From: Glandiceps talaboti
Lineage: Eukaryota > Hemichordata > Enteropneusta > Spengelidae
Assembly (NCBI RefSeq): GCF_964340395.1
Contig: NC_135566.1
Span: 10,505,001 to 10,569,000, forward strand
DNA length: 64,000 nucleotides
Direction: 5' to 3'
The notes under the pieces were generated by a model, which ran no database searches, was not told the DNA's origin, and saw only the letters and a program-made list of their open reading frames with translations. Positions 1 to 12,109 of the stretch are shown in pieces. Positions within the stretch are counted from its first letter, which is position 1. Each line of letters starts with the position of its first letter. The position numbers were made by a program, and so were the translations under genes.

Positions 1-409
1 GTGATTTATTGTAGAAGGAGTAGCAATTTTAGGAAGACATGCAGAATATTTGCAACAAAACTAAGGAAAATATATGCACCTGTTATGACTTTGCCAAAGA
101 TAAAGATATTTATTTGAATAGGTATGACAAAAGAAATTTACATACTAAAACTCATCATACACACTGACTCCCCAAGTTATTAACACTTTGACAATGAAAA
201 GTGTTTTATTCACAGCACATGCTTAATTTAGTTGTTAGTTCATTTTATACAAAAATTAGAACTTTATTTTTGATTCCTAAGCGTTCTTTTGCTACATATT
301 AATTAAACTTAATTACTATGCTTAAAATGTTGAAAAGTATGGATTATTGAAAAAGTTATAAAATAAGGAACCTCCAAGCATACCAATCAGAGAGAGTTGT
401 GGGTAAGAT
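1..409. other. Flank left of the macro-satellite, no gene seen
   Basis: AT-rich sequence with no coding exon, RNA gene or repeat unit that I can recognise. It ends where the first macro-unit begins, near the motif CACCCCTAAAGTCC. If the arylsulfatase gene to the right is intact, this stretch would be part of its long intron. Confidence 0.5.
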
Positions 410-666
410 ATTATACAGTGCTATTGATGTCACCCCTAAAGTCCAGTGTCACAAACTGGCCACGTGTTCAGTGAAAGTGTGTTAACCTGGACATTGGCTT
501 CGGAATGACCCTTAACAAAGATAAAACATCTGTACGTTGCATGTAAATCAGTGATGGTTTACTTTATATGTAAATTAGTTGTAGTGAAGTGTGTCTCTGG
601 TTTGCATCTCTGGCTTTGTTTTGGAAGGTTGAACTTCGAACATCTAGCAGCAAGCCGAGCTAGTAA

Positions 667-1285
667 AGTGAAACGTCTGCACTCCTGGACAATATCAACT
701 TTGAACTTTGACTGGAAATACTCGAACTTGGAACAATATTGGTTTTGAACTAGCTGGAGTGAAATGTCTGCACTCCTGGACAATATCAACATTGAACTTT
801 GACTGGAAATACTCGAACTTGGAACAATATTGGTTTTGAACTAGCTGGAGTGAAATGTGTGCACTCCTGGACAATATCAACTTTGAACTTTGACTGGAAA
901 TACTCGAACTTGGAGCAATATTGGTTTTGAACTAGCTGGAGTGAAATGTCTGCACTCCTGGACAATATCAACTTTGAACTTTGACTGGAAATACTCGAAC
1001 TTGGAACAATATTGGTTTTGAACTAGCTGGAGTGAAATGTCTGCACTCCTGGACAGTATCAACTTTGAACTTTGACCGAAAATACTCGGACTTGGAACAG
1101 TATTTGTTTTGAACACGCTAGTAGAGTTAACTTTAACTGGAAATACTTGGAACAATATTGGTTTTGAACTAGCTAGTAGAGTGAAATGTGTGCACTCCTG
1201 GACAATATCACAGACAAGTGTCTGTGACAATATCAACTTTGAACTTTGACTGAAAATACTCAGACTTGGAACAGTATTGCCAAAT
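667..1285. repeat. 91-bp minisatellite array 1 (about 6 units)
   Basis: Tandem units of 91 bp, recognisable by CTCGAACTTGGAACAATATT followed by GAACTAGCTGGAGTGAAATG. The last units are degenerate and include a short hairpin (CACAGACA / TGTCTGTG near 1210). Overlapping minus-strand ORFs of 60-120 codons run through it only because the repeat lacks stops in some frames. 91 is not a multiple of three, so I read these as non-coding. Confidence 0.9.
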
Positions 1286-1654
1286 GAACATTTCGTTGCA
1301 GTATCAGGTTGATCGCCATCAGTGAATTCGAAAAGTTCAGCAACCGCAAGTTAAACAAGTTTATATATCTATCAAAGTACTAGTGTAATATGTACAAGTA
1401 CCAGTAATTTGCACAATCTATGTGTGAAGTCGATATTTTGAGTTGAATACTCCGAGTTAGACTGCAATATGTCAACACAATGATGATTGATAAGCATTTC
1501 TTCTGAATTTGTTTCACTTGCTTCAGTTGGCACAAATTAAATTTATTATCCAGACTTTATGTATTATTTACAATTGTACAAGTTCATTCAGCATATTGTT
1601 AATATTGCTAGCTATATTTTGTACTTTGTGAAAATCTATGAGTATTCTAAATTG

Positions 1655-2298
1655 AGGGTGGGCAAGGGGTCCCTAGTACGATTTACAGAAAAAATAACTT
1701 GAATTACAAATTACAAAGATGAAATTTAGAAGATGAAGAAAGGCAATTTACAAATTACAAAGAAAATAAAGGGGAGTTAACGTTTTACAATTATACTCCT
1801 TGTAAAACTCCTGACAACACATTGATGGTGAGATGAGCAATCGGTGTCTCCTTACATTTTTGACAAACTGTTTTGAAAGATTGTCTGTTGAATATGTTTT
1901 TTTAGAGATGTAAGCAATGCTAAAAGCAGTGGGTAAAACAGTGCAATTAGGCAGGAACTCCAACAACGAGGAAGCGGAGCGATATCTGTTTTCGGAAGTA
2001 CAGATATCGACTAGGGTGGAAAAATAGACTTTGTATTCTTATATGACTGCTAAGTTTACAAAGTCCTGGTTATAGGAACATTTATCGCATTTGCTGTTGT
2101 TGCTTGTATTGAATCCTTTTGGCCAGACGACAACCATATCATACACTACGGTACAGCTGTATGGTTTTTTTACGTGCACGAAAAGAGTGGTACTTTTGCT
2201 GGTTACAGCCAAAATAAATAGTTGATTTCGCAGTACGCCGACCACTGAATTACGATTTTGCCCAATTACAAAGTATGAAAATACCTCTTGCCCACCCT
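1655..2298. mobile_element. TIR-bounded element, copy in macro-unit 1
   Basis: About 644 bp, bounded by inverted ends AGGGTGGGCAAG and CTTGCCCACCCT. It is flanked by (C/A)TAAATTG on both sides, consistent with an 8-bp target duplication and so with a hAT-like origin. On the minus strand it carries two open stretches, 2039-2245 (68 codons) and 1748-1966 (72 codons), that together fill most of the element. I do not recognise the peptides. An internal inverted repeat, CGATATCTGT / ACAGATATCG, lies near 1979-2008. Confidence 0.6.
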
Positions 2299-2456
2299 AT
2301 AAATTGTCATGTCAGGTCCAGAGTCAGCTAAAGGTAAGTCATGTCATGGAAGTTATACTTCCATGGTCATGTCAAGTGACTGTCACAGTAAAAAGGTAGG
2401 GCAAGCTCAAGTATGTCAAGTAAAGGTAGGTCATGTCAAGTAGAGGTAAGGTCACT

Positions 2457-2494
2457 CATGGAGGTATAAGGGGATCTCCTCTTATACCTCCATG
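2457..2494. repeat. 38-bp palindrome in macro-unit 1
   Basis: Perfect 14-bp arms, CATGGAGGTATAAG and CTTATACCTCCATG, around a 10-nt loop. A smaller palindrome, CATGGAAGT-TAT-ACTTCCATG, lies just upstream near 2345. Both are set in a run of short direct repeats of the type GTCATGTCAAGT. Confidence 0.85.
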
Positions 2495-2699
2495 CTCAAG
2501 GTGAGTAAAGGTAGTCGCGTACGCGTCGCGTCGCGTCAAGTCGAGTCAAGAATTAGTCTAACTGGAAACTGCTATAGACCGTGTTTTGTTTCATACGACA
2601 AGCTATCGAAGGTCGCTTTATCGAGGGCGACCTATGGTCGCTTATTGTATCGGAAGAAAGCCCAAAGATCTAGCAGTAAGACTACCATATAATGTAAAA

Positions 2700-3330
2700 A
2701 ATGTATTAGGTGTATTTCGTCAGGGAAATGTTTTCCGCGCAACCATAGCATGTAAAAAAACCTCTTATTAAATGTATTTCGTCAAGGAAAGTTTTTCCGA
2801 CCATCGCCCGTGATCCTGGAATGTTTTCCGTGCAACCATAGAATGTAAAAAAAGTATTAAATGTATTTCCTGTAAGTTTCTCCGACCATTGCCCGGTGCC
2901 CGGTCCTGTGATGTTTTTCGCGTAGCCATAGAACTGAATATAAAATACATATTCGTGAAAGTTTCTCAGACATCGCCCGGTCCTCAGCTAGAATGTTTTC
3001 CGCGCAACCATAGAATGTAAAAAGTGTATTAAATGTATTTCCTGTACGTTTCTCCGACCATCGCCCGGAGCCCGGTCCTATGATGTTTTTCGCGTAGCCA
3101 TAGAACTGAACATAAAACAATGTATTAAATGTACTTCGGGAAAGTTTCTCAAACATCGCCCGGTCCTAGAATGTTTTCCGCGCAACCATAGAACGTAAAA
3201 AATAGTGTATTGTATTTCCTGTAAGTTTCTCCGACCATCGCCCGGTGCCCGGTCCTGTGATGTTTTTCGCGTAGCCATAGAACTGAATATAAAATACGTA
3301 TTCGTGAAAGTTTCTCAGACCCAACCATCT
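2700..3330. repeat. A/B heterodimer satellite, block 1
   Basis: Alternating related half-units of roughly 90-110 bp. Half-unit A carries GATGTTTTTCGCGTAGCCAT and half-unit B carries AATGTTTTCCGCGCAACCAT. Both are preceded by the GTTTCTCCGACCATCGCCCG block. A and B clearly derive from one ancestor, so the A-B pair is a higher-order unit of about 200 bp. Confidence 0.85.
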
Positions 3331-3976
3331 TCCGATCAGTGTCCGATTGTGCGGGCCGACTGGTTGAACTGGTCGGTTTGCGAGTCGTTCAAAACAAGTC
3401 GTCTTATGAAATGCTAATGTTTGCACAAGATTGTCCACGAAATATAGGTAGTGCTTTCGAAGTCGTCATTTCATGAAGACCACGCGAAACGTAAAATCAT
3501 ACCTATTGAAAAAAGAATTGGGCGAAGATGCGAAACGAACGACGCTTGTATCTCTGTACATAAAAGACATGGCAGGTCCATTACATCCTGGCTTTGTATT
3601 CATAGCACTACATACTAACATACTGATTTGAAATTGAAACATTTTTTTTTCAATTTTGGCCAATTTAGTTAGGGGGGGGGGGGGGTTGAGGCCTAAGTAT
3701 AAGAATTTAGTTTTTTTATCCTATAGTGAACTATTGATCTCACCCCTAAAGTCCAGTGTCACAAACTGGTCACGTGTTCAGTGAAAGTATGTTAACCTGG
3801 ACATTGGCTTCGAAATGACCCTAAACAAAGATAAAACATCTGTACGTTGCATGTAAATCAGTGATGGTTTACTTTATATGTAAATTAGTTGTAGTGAAGT
3901 GTGTCTCTGGTTTGCGTCTCTGGCTTTGTTTTGGAAGGTTGAACTTCGAACATCTAGCAGCAAGCCTAGCTAGTAA

Positions 3977-5507
3977 AGTGAAACGTCTGCACTCCTGGAC
4001 AATATCAACATTGAACTTTGACTGGAAATACTCGAACTTGGAACAATATTGGTTTTGAACTAGCTGGAGTGAAACGTCTGCACTCCTGGACAATATCAAC
4101 TTTGAACTTTGACTGGAAATACTCGAACTTGGAACAATATTGGTTTTGAACTAGCTGGAGTGAAATGTCTGCACTCCTGGACAATATCAACTTTGAACTT
4201 TGACTGGAAATACTCGAACTTGGAACAATATTGGTTTTGAACTAGCTGGAGTGAAATGTGTGCACTCCTGGACAATATCAACTTTGAACTTTGACTGGAA
4301 ATACTCGAACTTGGAACAATATTGGTTTTGAACTAGCTGGAGTGAAATGTGTGCACTCCTGGACAATATCAACTTTGAACTTTGACTGGAAATACTCGAA
4401 CTTGGAACAATATTGTTTTTGAACTAGCTGGAGTGAAATGTGTGCACTCCTGGACAATATCAACATTGAACTTTGACTGGAAATACTCGAACTTGGAACA
4501 ATATTGGTTTTGAACTAGCTGGAGTGAAATGTCTGCACTCCTGGACAATATCAACATTGAATTTTGACTGGAAATACTCGAACTTGGAACAATATTGGTT
4601 TTGAACTAGCTGGAGTGAAATGTGTGCACTCCTGGACAATATCAACATTGAACTTTGACTGGAAATACTCGAACTTGGAACAATATTGGTTTTGAACTAG
4701 CTGGAGTGAAATGTGTGCACTCCTGGACAATATCAACTTTGAACTTTGACTGGAAATACTCGAACTTGGAACAATATTGGTTTTGAACTAGCTGGAGTGA
4801 GATGTGTGCACTCCTGGACAATATCAACATTGAACTTTGACTGGAAATACTCGAACTTGGAATAATATTGGTTTTGAACTAGCTGGAGTGAAATGTCTGC
4901 ACTCCTGGACAATATCAACTTTGAACTTTGACTGGAAATACTCGAACTTGGAACAATATTGGTTTTGAACTAGCTGGAGTGAAATGTCTGCACTCCTGGA
5001 CAATATCAACTTTGAACTTTGACTGGAAATACTCGAACTTGGAACAATATTGGTTTTGAACTAGCTGGAGTGAAATGTCTGCACTCCTGGACAATATCAA
5101 CTTTGAACTTTGACTGGAAATACTCGAACTTGGAACAATATTGGTTTTGAACTAGCTGGAGTGAAATGTGTGCACTCCTGGACAATATCAACATTGAACT
5201 TTGACTGGAAATACTCGAATTTGGAGCAATATTGGTTTTGAACTAGCTGGAGTGAAATGTCTGCACTCCTGGACAGTATCAACTTTGAACTTTGACCGAA
5301 AATACTCGGACTTGGAACAGTATTTGTTTTGAACAAGCTAGTATAGTTAACTTTAACTGGAAATACTCGAACTTGGAACAATATTGGTTTTGAACTAGCT
5401 AGTAGAGTGAAATGTGTGCACTCCTGGACAATATCACAGACAAGTGTCTGTGACAATATCAACTTTGAACTTTGACTGAAAATACTCAGACTTGGAACAG
5501 TATTGCC
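3977..5507. repeat. 91-bp minisatellite array 2 (about 15-16 units)
   Basis: The same 91-bp unit as in array 1, with near-identical copies. Common variants are CAACTTTGAAC versus CAACATTGAAC, and GTCTGCACTCC versus GTGTGCACTCC. The last two units are degenerate in the same way as the end of array 1, including the CACAGACA/TGTCTGTG hairpin near 5430. This indicates expansion in the middle of the array with fixed edges. Confidence 0.9.
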
Positions 5508-5878
5508 AAATGAACATTTCGTTGCAGCATCAGGTTGATCGCCATGAGTGAATTCGAAAAGTTCAGCAACCGTAAGTTAAACAAGTTTATATCCATCAAA
5601 GTACTACTGTAATATGTACAAGTACCAGTAATTTGCACAATCTATGTGTGAAGTCGATATTTTGAGTTGAATACTCTGAGTTAGACTGCAATATGTCAAC
5701 ACAATGATGATTGATAAGCATTTTTTCTGAATTTGTTTCACTTGCTTCAGTTGGCACAAATTAAATTTATTATCCAGACTTTATGTATTATTTACAATTG
5801 TACAAGTTCATTCAGCATATTGTTAATATTGCTAGCTATATTTTGTTCTTTGTAAAAAGCTATGAGTATTCTAAATTG

Positions 5879-6525
5879 AGGGTGGGCAAGGGGGTCCCTA
5901 GTACGATTTACAGAAAAAATAACTTGAATTACAAATTACAAAGATGAAATTTAGAAGGTGAAGAAAGGCAATTTACAAATTACAAAGAAAATAAAGGGGA
6001 GTTTACGTTTTACAATTATACTCCTTGTAAAACTCCTGACAACAAATTGATGGTGAGATGAGCAATCGGTGCCGCCTTACATTTCTGACAAACTGTTTTG
6101 AAAGATTGTCTGTTGAATATGTTTTTTTAGAGATACAAGCAATGCTAAAAGCAGTGGGTAAAACATTGCAATTAGGCAGGAACTACAACAACGAGGAAGC
6201 GGAGCGATATCTGTTTTCGGAAGTACAGATATCGACTTGGGTGGAAAAATAGATTTTGTATTCTTATATGACTGTTAAGTTTACAAAGTCCTGGTTATAG
6301 GAACATTTATCGCATTTGCTGTTGTTGCTTGTATTGAATCCTTTTGGCCAGACGACAACCATATCATACACTACGGTACTGTTGTATGGGTTTTTTACGT
6401 GCACGAAAAGACGGTGGTACTTTTGCTGGTTACAGCCAAAATAAATAGTTGATTTCGCAGTACGCCGACCACTGTATTACGATTTCGCCCAATTCCAAAG
6501 TATGAAAATACCTCTTGCCCACCCT
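5879..6525. mobile_element. TIR-bounded element, copy in macro-unit 2
   Basis: Orthologous copy at the same place in unit 2. The left flank is CTAAATTG and the right flank after CCCACC is again CTAAATTG, the cleanest view of the target duplication. The minus-strand open stretches of copy 1 are interrupted here by a TAG and a small indel, so the peptide is not conserved. Confidence 0.6.
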
Positions 6526-6680
6526 AAATTGTCATGTCAGGTCCAGAGTCAGCTAAAGGTAAGTCATGTCATGGAAGTTATACTTCCATGGTCATGTCAA
6601 GTGACTGTCAAGTAAAAAGGTAGGGCAAGCTCAAGTGTGTCAAGTAAAGGTAGGTCATGTCAAGTAGAGGTAAGGTCACT

Positions 6681-6718
6681 CATGGAGGTATAAGGGGATC
6701 TCCTCTTATACCTCCATG
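6681..6718. repeat. 38-bp palindrome in macro-unit 2
   Basis: Identical 14-bp arms and loop to the unit 1 copy. A third inverted repeat, TAAGCGACC-TAT-GGTCGCTTA, follows near 6868, within sequence that unit 1 lacks in part. Confidence 0.85.
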
Positions 6719-6939
6719 CTCAAGCTGAGTAAAGGTAGTCGCGTACGCGTCGCGTCGCGTCAAGTCGAGTCAAGAATTAGTCTAACTGCTATAGACCGTG
6801 TTTTGTTTCATACGACAAGCTATCGAAGGTCGCTTTATCGAGGGTGGAACGCCCGTCGCCCTCAATTAAGCGACCTATGGTCGCTTATCGTATCGGAAGA
6901 AAGCCCAAAGATCTAGCAGCAAGACTACCATATAATGTA

Positions 6940-7440
6940 AAAAATGTATTAGGTGTATTTCGTCAGAGAAATGTTTTCCGCGCAACCATAGCACATGTAA
7001 AAAAACACTTATTAAATGTATTTCGTCAGGGAAAGTTTCTCCGACCATCGCCCGTGATCCTGGAATGTTTTCCGCGCAACCATAGAATGTAAAAAAAGTA
7101 TTAAATGTATTTCCTGTAAGTTTTTCCGACCATTGCCGGTGCCCGGTCCTGTGATGTTTTTCGCGTAGCCATAGAAATGAATATAAAATACGTATTCGTG
7201 AAAGTTTCTCCGACCATCGCCCGTGGTCCTAGAATGTTTTCCGCGCAACCATAGAATGCAAAAATTGTATTAAATGTATTTCCTGTAAGTTTCTCCGGCC
7301 ATCGCCCGGTGCCCGGTCCTATGATGTTTTTCGCGTAGCCATAGAACTGAATATAAAAAATGTATTTTGGGAAAGTTTCTCAAACATCGCCCGGTCCTAG
7401 AATGTTTTCCGCGCAACCATAGAATATAAACTTACAAAAT
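6940..7440. repeat. A/B heterodimer satellite, block 2
   Basis: Shortest A/B block, about two to three A-B pairs, with the same half-unit hallmarks as block 1. It runs into the terminal macro-unit block (GACTGGTTGAACTGGTCGG). Confidence 0.85.
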
Positions 7441-8107
7441 GTCATAATTGTATTTCGTGTGTAGACCCAACCATCTTCAGATCAGTGTCCGATTTTGCGG
7501 GCCGACTGGTTGAACTGGTCGGTTTGCGAGTCGTTCAAAACAAGTCGTCTTATGAAATGCTTCCCAGTAATGTTTGCACAAGATTGCCCACGAAATATAG
7601 GTAGTGCTTTCGAAGTCGTCATTTCATGAAGACCACGCGAAACGTAAAATCATACCTATTGAAAAAAGAATTGGGCGAAGATGCGAAACGAACGACGCTT
7701 GTATCTCTGTACATAAAAGACATGGCCGGTCCACTACATCCTGGCTTTGTATTCATAGTACTACATACTACATACTGATTTGAAATTGAAACATTTTTTT
7801 TTTCAATTTTGGTCAATTTAGTTGGGGGGGGGGGTGAGGCCTAAGTATAAGAATTTAGGGTTTTTTTTATCCTATAGTGAACTATTGATCTCACCCCTAA
7901 AGTCCAGTGTCACAAACTGGTCACGTGTTCAGTGAAAGTATGTTAATGACCCTAAACAAAGATAAAACATCTGTACGTTGTATGTAAATCAGTGACGGTT
8001 TACTTTATATGTAAATTAGTTGTAGTGAAGTGTGTCTCTGGTTTGCGTCTCTGGCTTTGTTTTGGAAGGTTGAACTTCGAACACTTAGCAGCAAGCCTAG
8101 CTAGTAA

Positions 8108-10707
8108 AGTGAAACGTCTGCACTCCTGGACAATATCAACATTGAACTTTGACTGGAAATACTCGAACTTGGAACAATATTGGTTTTGAACTAGCTGGAG
8201 TGAAATGTCTGCACTCCTGGACAATACCAACTTTGAACTTTGACTGGAAATACTCGAACTTGGAACAATATTGGTTTTGAACTAGCTGGAGTGAAATGTC
8301 TGCACTCCTGGACAATATCAACTTTGAACTTTGACTGGAAATACTCGAACTTGGAACAATATTGGTTTTGAACTAGCTGGAGTGAAATGTCTGCACCCCT
8401 GGACAATATCAACATTGAACTTTGACTGGAAATACTCGAACTTGGAACAATATTGGTTTTGAACTAGCTGGAGTGAAATGTGTGCACTCCTGGACAATAT
8501 CAACATTGAACTTTGACTGGAAATACTCGAACTTGGAGCAATATTGGTTTTGAACTAGCTGGAGTGAAATGTCTGCACTCCTGGACAATATCAACTTTGA
8601 ACTTTGACTGGAAATACTCGAACTTGGAACAATATTGGTTTTGAACTAGCTGGAGTGAAATGTCTGCACTCCTGGACAATATCAACTTTGAACTTTGACT
8701 GGAAATACTCGAACTTGGAACAATATTGGTTTTGAACTAGCTGGAGTGAAATGTGTGCACTCCTGGACAATATCAACATTGAACTTTGACTGGAAATACT
8801 CGAACTTGGAACAATATTGGTTTTGAACTAGCTGGAGTGAAATGTCTGCACTCCTGGACAATATCAACATTGAACTTTGACTCGAAATACTCGAACTTGG
8901 AACAATATTGGTTTTGAACTAGCTGGAATGAAATGTCTGCACTCCTGGACAATATCAACATTGAACTTTGACTCGAAATACTCGAACTTGGAACAATATT
9001 GGTTTTGAACTAGCTGGAATGAAATGTCTGCACTCCTGGACAATATCAACTTTGAACTTTGACTCGAAATACTCGAACTTGGAACAATATTGGTTTTGAA
9101 CTAGCTGGAGTGAAATGTCTGCACTCCTGGACAATATCAACATTGAATTTTGACTGGAAATAACTCGAACTTGGAACAATATTGGTTTTGAACTAGCTGG
9201 AGTGAAATGTCTGCACTCCTGGACAATATCAACATTGAACTTTGACTGGAAATACTCGAACTTGGAACAATATTGGTTTTGAACTAGTTGGATTGAAATG
9301 TGTGCACTCCTGGACAATATCAACTTTGAACTTTGACTGGAAATACTCGAACTTGGAACAATATTGGTTTTGAACTAGCTGGAGTGAAATGTGTGCACTC
9401 CTGGACAATATCAACATTGAACTTTGACTGGAAATACTCGAACTTGGAGCAATATTGGTTTTGAACTAGCTGGAGTGAAATGTCTGCACTCCTGGACAAT
9501 ATCAACTTTGAACTTTGACTGGAAATACTCGAACTTGGAACAATATTGGTTTTGAACTAGCTGGAGTGAAATGTGTGCACTCCTGGACAATATCAACTTT
9601 GAACTTTGACTGGAAATACTCGAACTTGGAACAATATTGGTTTTGAACTAGCTGGAGTGAAATGTGTGCACTCCTGGACAATATCAACTTTGAACTTTGA
9701 CTGGAAATACTCGAACTTGGAACAATATTGGTTTTGAACTAGCTGGAGTGAAATGTGTGCACTCCTGGACAATATCAACATTGAACTTTGACTGGAAATA
9801 CTCGAACTTGGAGCAATATTGGTTTTGAACTAGCTGGAGTGAAATGTCTGCACTCCTGGACAATATCAACTTTGAACTTTGACTGGAAATACTCGAACTT
9901 GGAACAATATTGGTTTTGAACTAGCTGGAGTGAAATGTGTGCACTCCTGGACAATATCAACTTTGAACTTTGACTGGAAATACTCGAACTTGGAACAATA
10001 TTGGTTTTGAACTAGCTGGAGTGAAATGTGTGCACTCCTGGACAATATCAACTTTGAACTTTGACTGGAAATACTCGAACTTGGAACAATATTGGTTTTG
10101 AACTAGCTGGAGTGAAATGTGTGCACTCCTGGACAATATCAACTTTGAACTTTGACTGGAAATACTCGAACTTGGAACAATATTGGATTTGAACTAGCTG
10201 GAGTGAAATGTCTGCACTCCTGGACAATATCAACTTTGAACTTTGACTGGAAATACTCGAACTTGGAACAATATTGGTTTTGAACTAGCTGGAGTGAAAT
10301 GTGTGCACTCCTGGACAATATCAACTTTGAACTTTGACTGGAAATACTCGAACTTGGAACAATATTGGTTTTGAACTAGCTGGAGTGAAATGTCTGCAGT
10401 TCTGGACAATATCAACTTTGAACTTTGACTGGAAATACTCGAACTTGGAACAATATTGGTTTTGAACTAGCTGGAGTGAAATGTCTGCACTCCTGGACAG
10501 TATAAACTTTGAACTTTGACCGAAAATACTCGGACTTGGAACAGTATTTGTTTTGAACAAGCTAGTAGAGTTAACTTTAACTGGAAATACTCGAACTTGG
10601 AACAATATTGGTTTTGAACTAGCTGGAGTGAAATGTCTGCACTCCTGGACAATATCAACTTTGAACTTTGACCGAAAATACTCAGACTTGGAACAGTATT
10701 GCCAAAT
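8108..10707. repeat. 91-bp minisatellite array 3 (about 27 units)
   Basis: Longest of the three 91-bp arrays. Blocks of neighbouring units share private variants, for example three successive units with GACTCGAAATACTCG near 8880-9065. This is the signature of local unequal exchange. One unit near 9160 has a 1-bp insertion. The right edge carries the same degenerate terminal unit as arrays 1 and 2, but the hairpin seen there is missing. Confidence 0.9.
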
Positions 10708-11074
10708 GAACATTTCGTTGCAGTATCAGGTTGATCGCCATCAGTGAATTCGAAAAGTTCAGCAACCGTAAGTTAAACAAGTTTATATCTATCAAAGTAC
10801 TAGTGTAATGTGTTCAAGTACCAGTAATTTGCACTGTCTATGTGTGAAGTCGATATTTTGAGTTGAATACTCCGAGTTAGACTGCAATATGTCAACACAA
10901 TGATGATTGATAAGTATTTTTTCTGAATTTGTTTCACTTGCTTCAGTTGGCACAAATTAAATTTATTATCCAGACTTTATGTATTATTTACAATTGTACA
11001 AGTTCATTCAGCATATTGTTAATATTGCTAGCTATATTTTGTACTTTGTAAAAATCTATGAGTATTCTAAATTG

Positions 11075-11711
11075 AGGGTGGGCAAGGTGGTCCATAGTAC
11101 GATTTACAGAAAAAAATAACTTGAATTACAAATTACAAAGATGAAATTTAGAAGATGAAGAAAGGCAATTTACAAATTACAAAGAAAATAAAGGGGAGTT
11201 AACGTTTTACAATTATATTCCTTGTAAAACTCCTGACAACAAATTGATGGTGAGATGAGCAATCGGTGTCTCCTTACATTTTTGACAAACTGTTTTGAAA
11301 AATTGTGTGTTAAATATGTTTTTTAGAGATGCAAGCAATGCTAAAAGCAGTGGGTAAAACAGTGCAATTAGGCAGGAACTACAACAACGAGGAAGCGGAG
11401 CGATATCTGTTTTCGGAAGTACAGATATCGACTAGGGTGGAAAAATAGACTTTGTATTCTTATATGACGGCTAAGTTTACAAAGTCCTGGTTATAGGAAC
11501 ATTTATCGCATTTGCTGTTGTTGCTTGTACTGAATCCTTTTGGCCAGACGACAACCATATCATACACTACGGTACAGTTGTATGGGTTTTTTACGTGCAC
11601 GAAAAGAGTGGTACTTTTGCTGGTTACAGCCAAAATAAATAGTTGATTTCGCAGTACGCCGACCACTGAATTACCCAATTACAAAGTATGAAAATACCTC
11701 TTGCCCACCCT
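11075..11711. mobile_element. TIR-bounded element, copy in macro-unit 3
   Basis: Third orthologous copy at the same position. A 72-codon minus-strand open stretch (11,460-11,678) is kept, but the second stretch has a stop and a frameshift. All three copies share one insertion site, so the insertion came before the macro-unit amplification. Confidence 0.6.
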
Positions 11712-11869
11712 ATAAATTGTCATGTCAGGTCCAGAGTCAGCTAAAGGTAAGTCATGTCATAGGAGTTATACTTCCATGGTCATGTCAAGTGACTGTCACA
11801 GTAAAAAGGTAGGGCAAGCTCAAGTATGTCAAGTAAAGGTAGGTCATGTCAAGTAGAGGTAAGGTCATT

Positions 11870-11907
11870 CATGGAGGTATAAGGGGATCTCCTCTTATAC
11901 CTCCATG
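11870..11907. repeat. 38-bp palindrome in macro-unit 3
   Basis: Same palindrome with both arms unchanged, although the flanking sequence varies between units. Its preservation in all three units could reflect recent homogenisation as easily as selection. Confidence 0.85.
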
Positions 11908-12109
11908 CTCAAGCTGAGTAAAGGTAGTCGCGTACGCGTCGCGTCGAGTCAAGAATTAGTCTAACTGCTATAGACCGTGTTTTGTTACATACGACAAGCT
12001 ATCGAAGGTCGCTTTATCGAGGGTGGAACGCCCGCCGCCCTCAATTAAGCGACCTATGGTCGCTTATCGTATCGGAAGAAAGCCCAAAGATCTAGCAGTA
12101 AGACTACCA

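Larger units (their letters stand above)
410..3717. repeat. Macro-satellite unit 1 (about 3.3 kb)
   Basis: First of three tandem, clearly homologous macro-units. The unit order is: a 250-bp leader starting near CTATTGATGTCACCCC, a 91-bp minisatellite array, a spacer, a TIR-bounded element, a block of short GTCATGTCAAGT-like repeats with palindromes, an A/B heterodimer satellite, and a terminal block with a poly-G run. This is the shortest copy because its 91-bp array has only about six units. The junction with unit 2 is direct, with no intervening unique DNA. Confidence 0.85.
3718..7869. repeat. Macro-satellite unit 2 (about 4.15 kb)
   Basis: Second tandem copy with the same block order as unit 1. 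The leader restarts at CTATTGATCTCACCCC (3731) and the unit ends after the second poly-G block near 7825-7870. Most of the length difference from unit 1 comes from a longer 91-bp array of about 15-16 units. The A/B satellite block is shorter here than in unit 3. Confidence 0.85.

Noticed and set aside
667-10707. CRISPR-like array
   Set aside because: The units are contiguous 91-bp copies without unique spacers, and the surroundings are clearly eukaryotic. These are minisatellites.
559-10747. Dozens of 60-130-codon minus-strand ORFs reading MILSRSADISLQLVQNQYCS-like repeats
   Set aside because: They follow the 91-bp repeat, shift frame from unit to unit, and start and stop at the same repeat position. 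No coding signal beyond the repeat.
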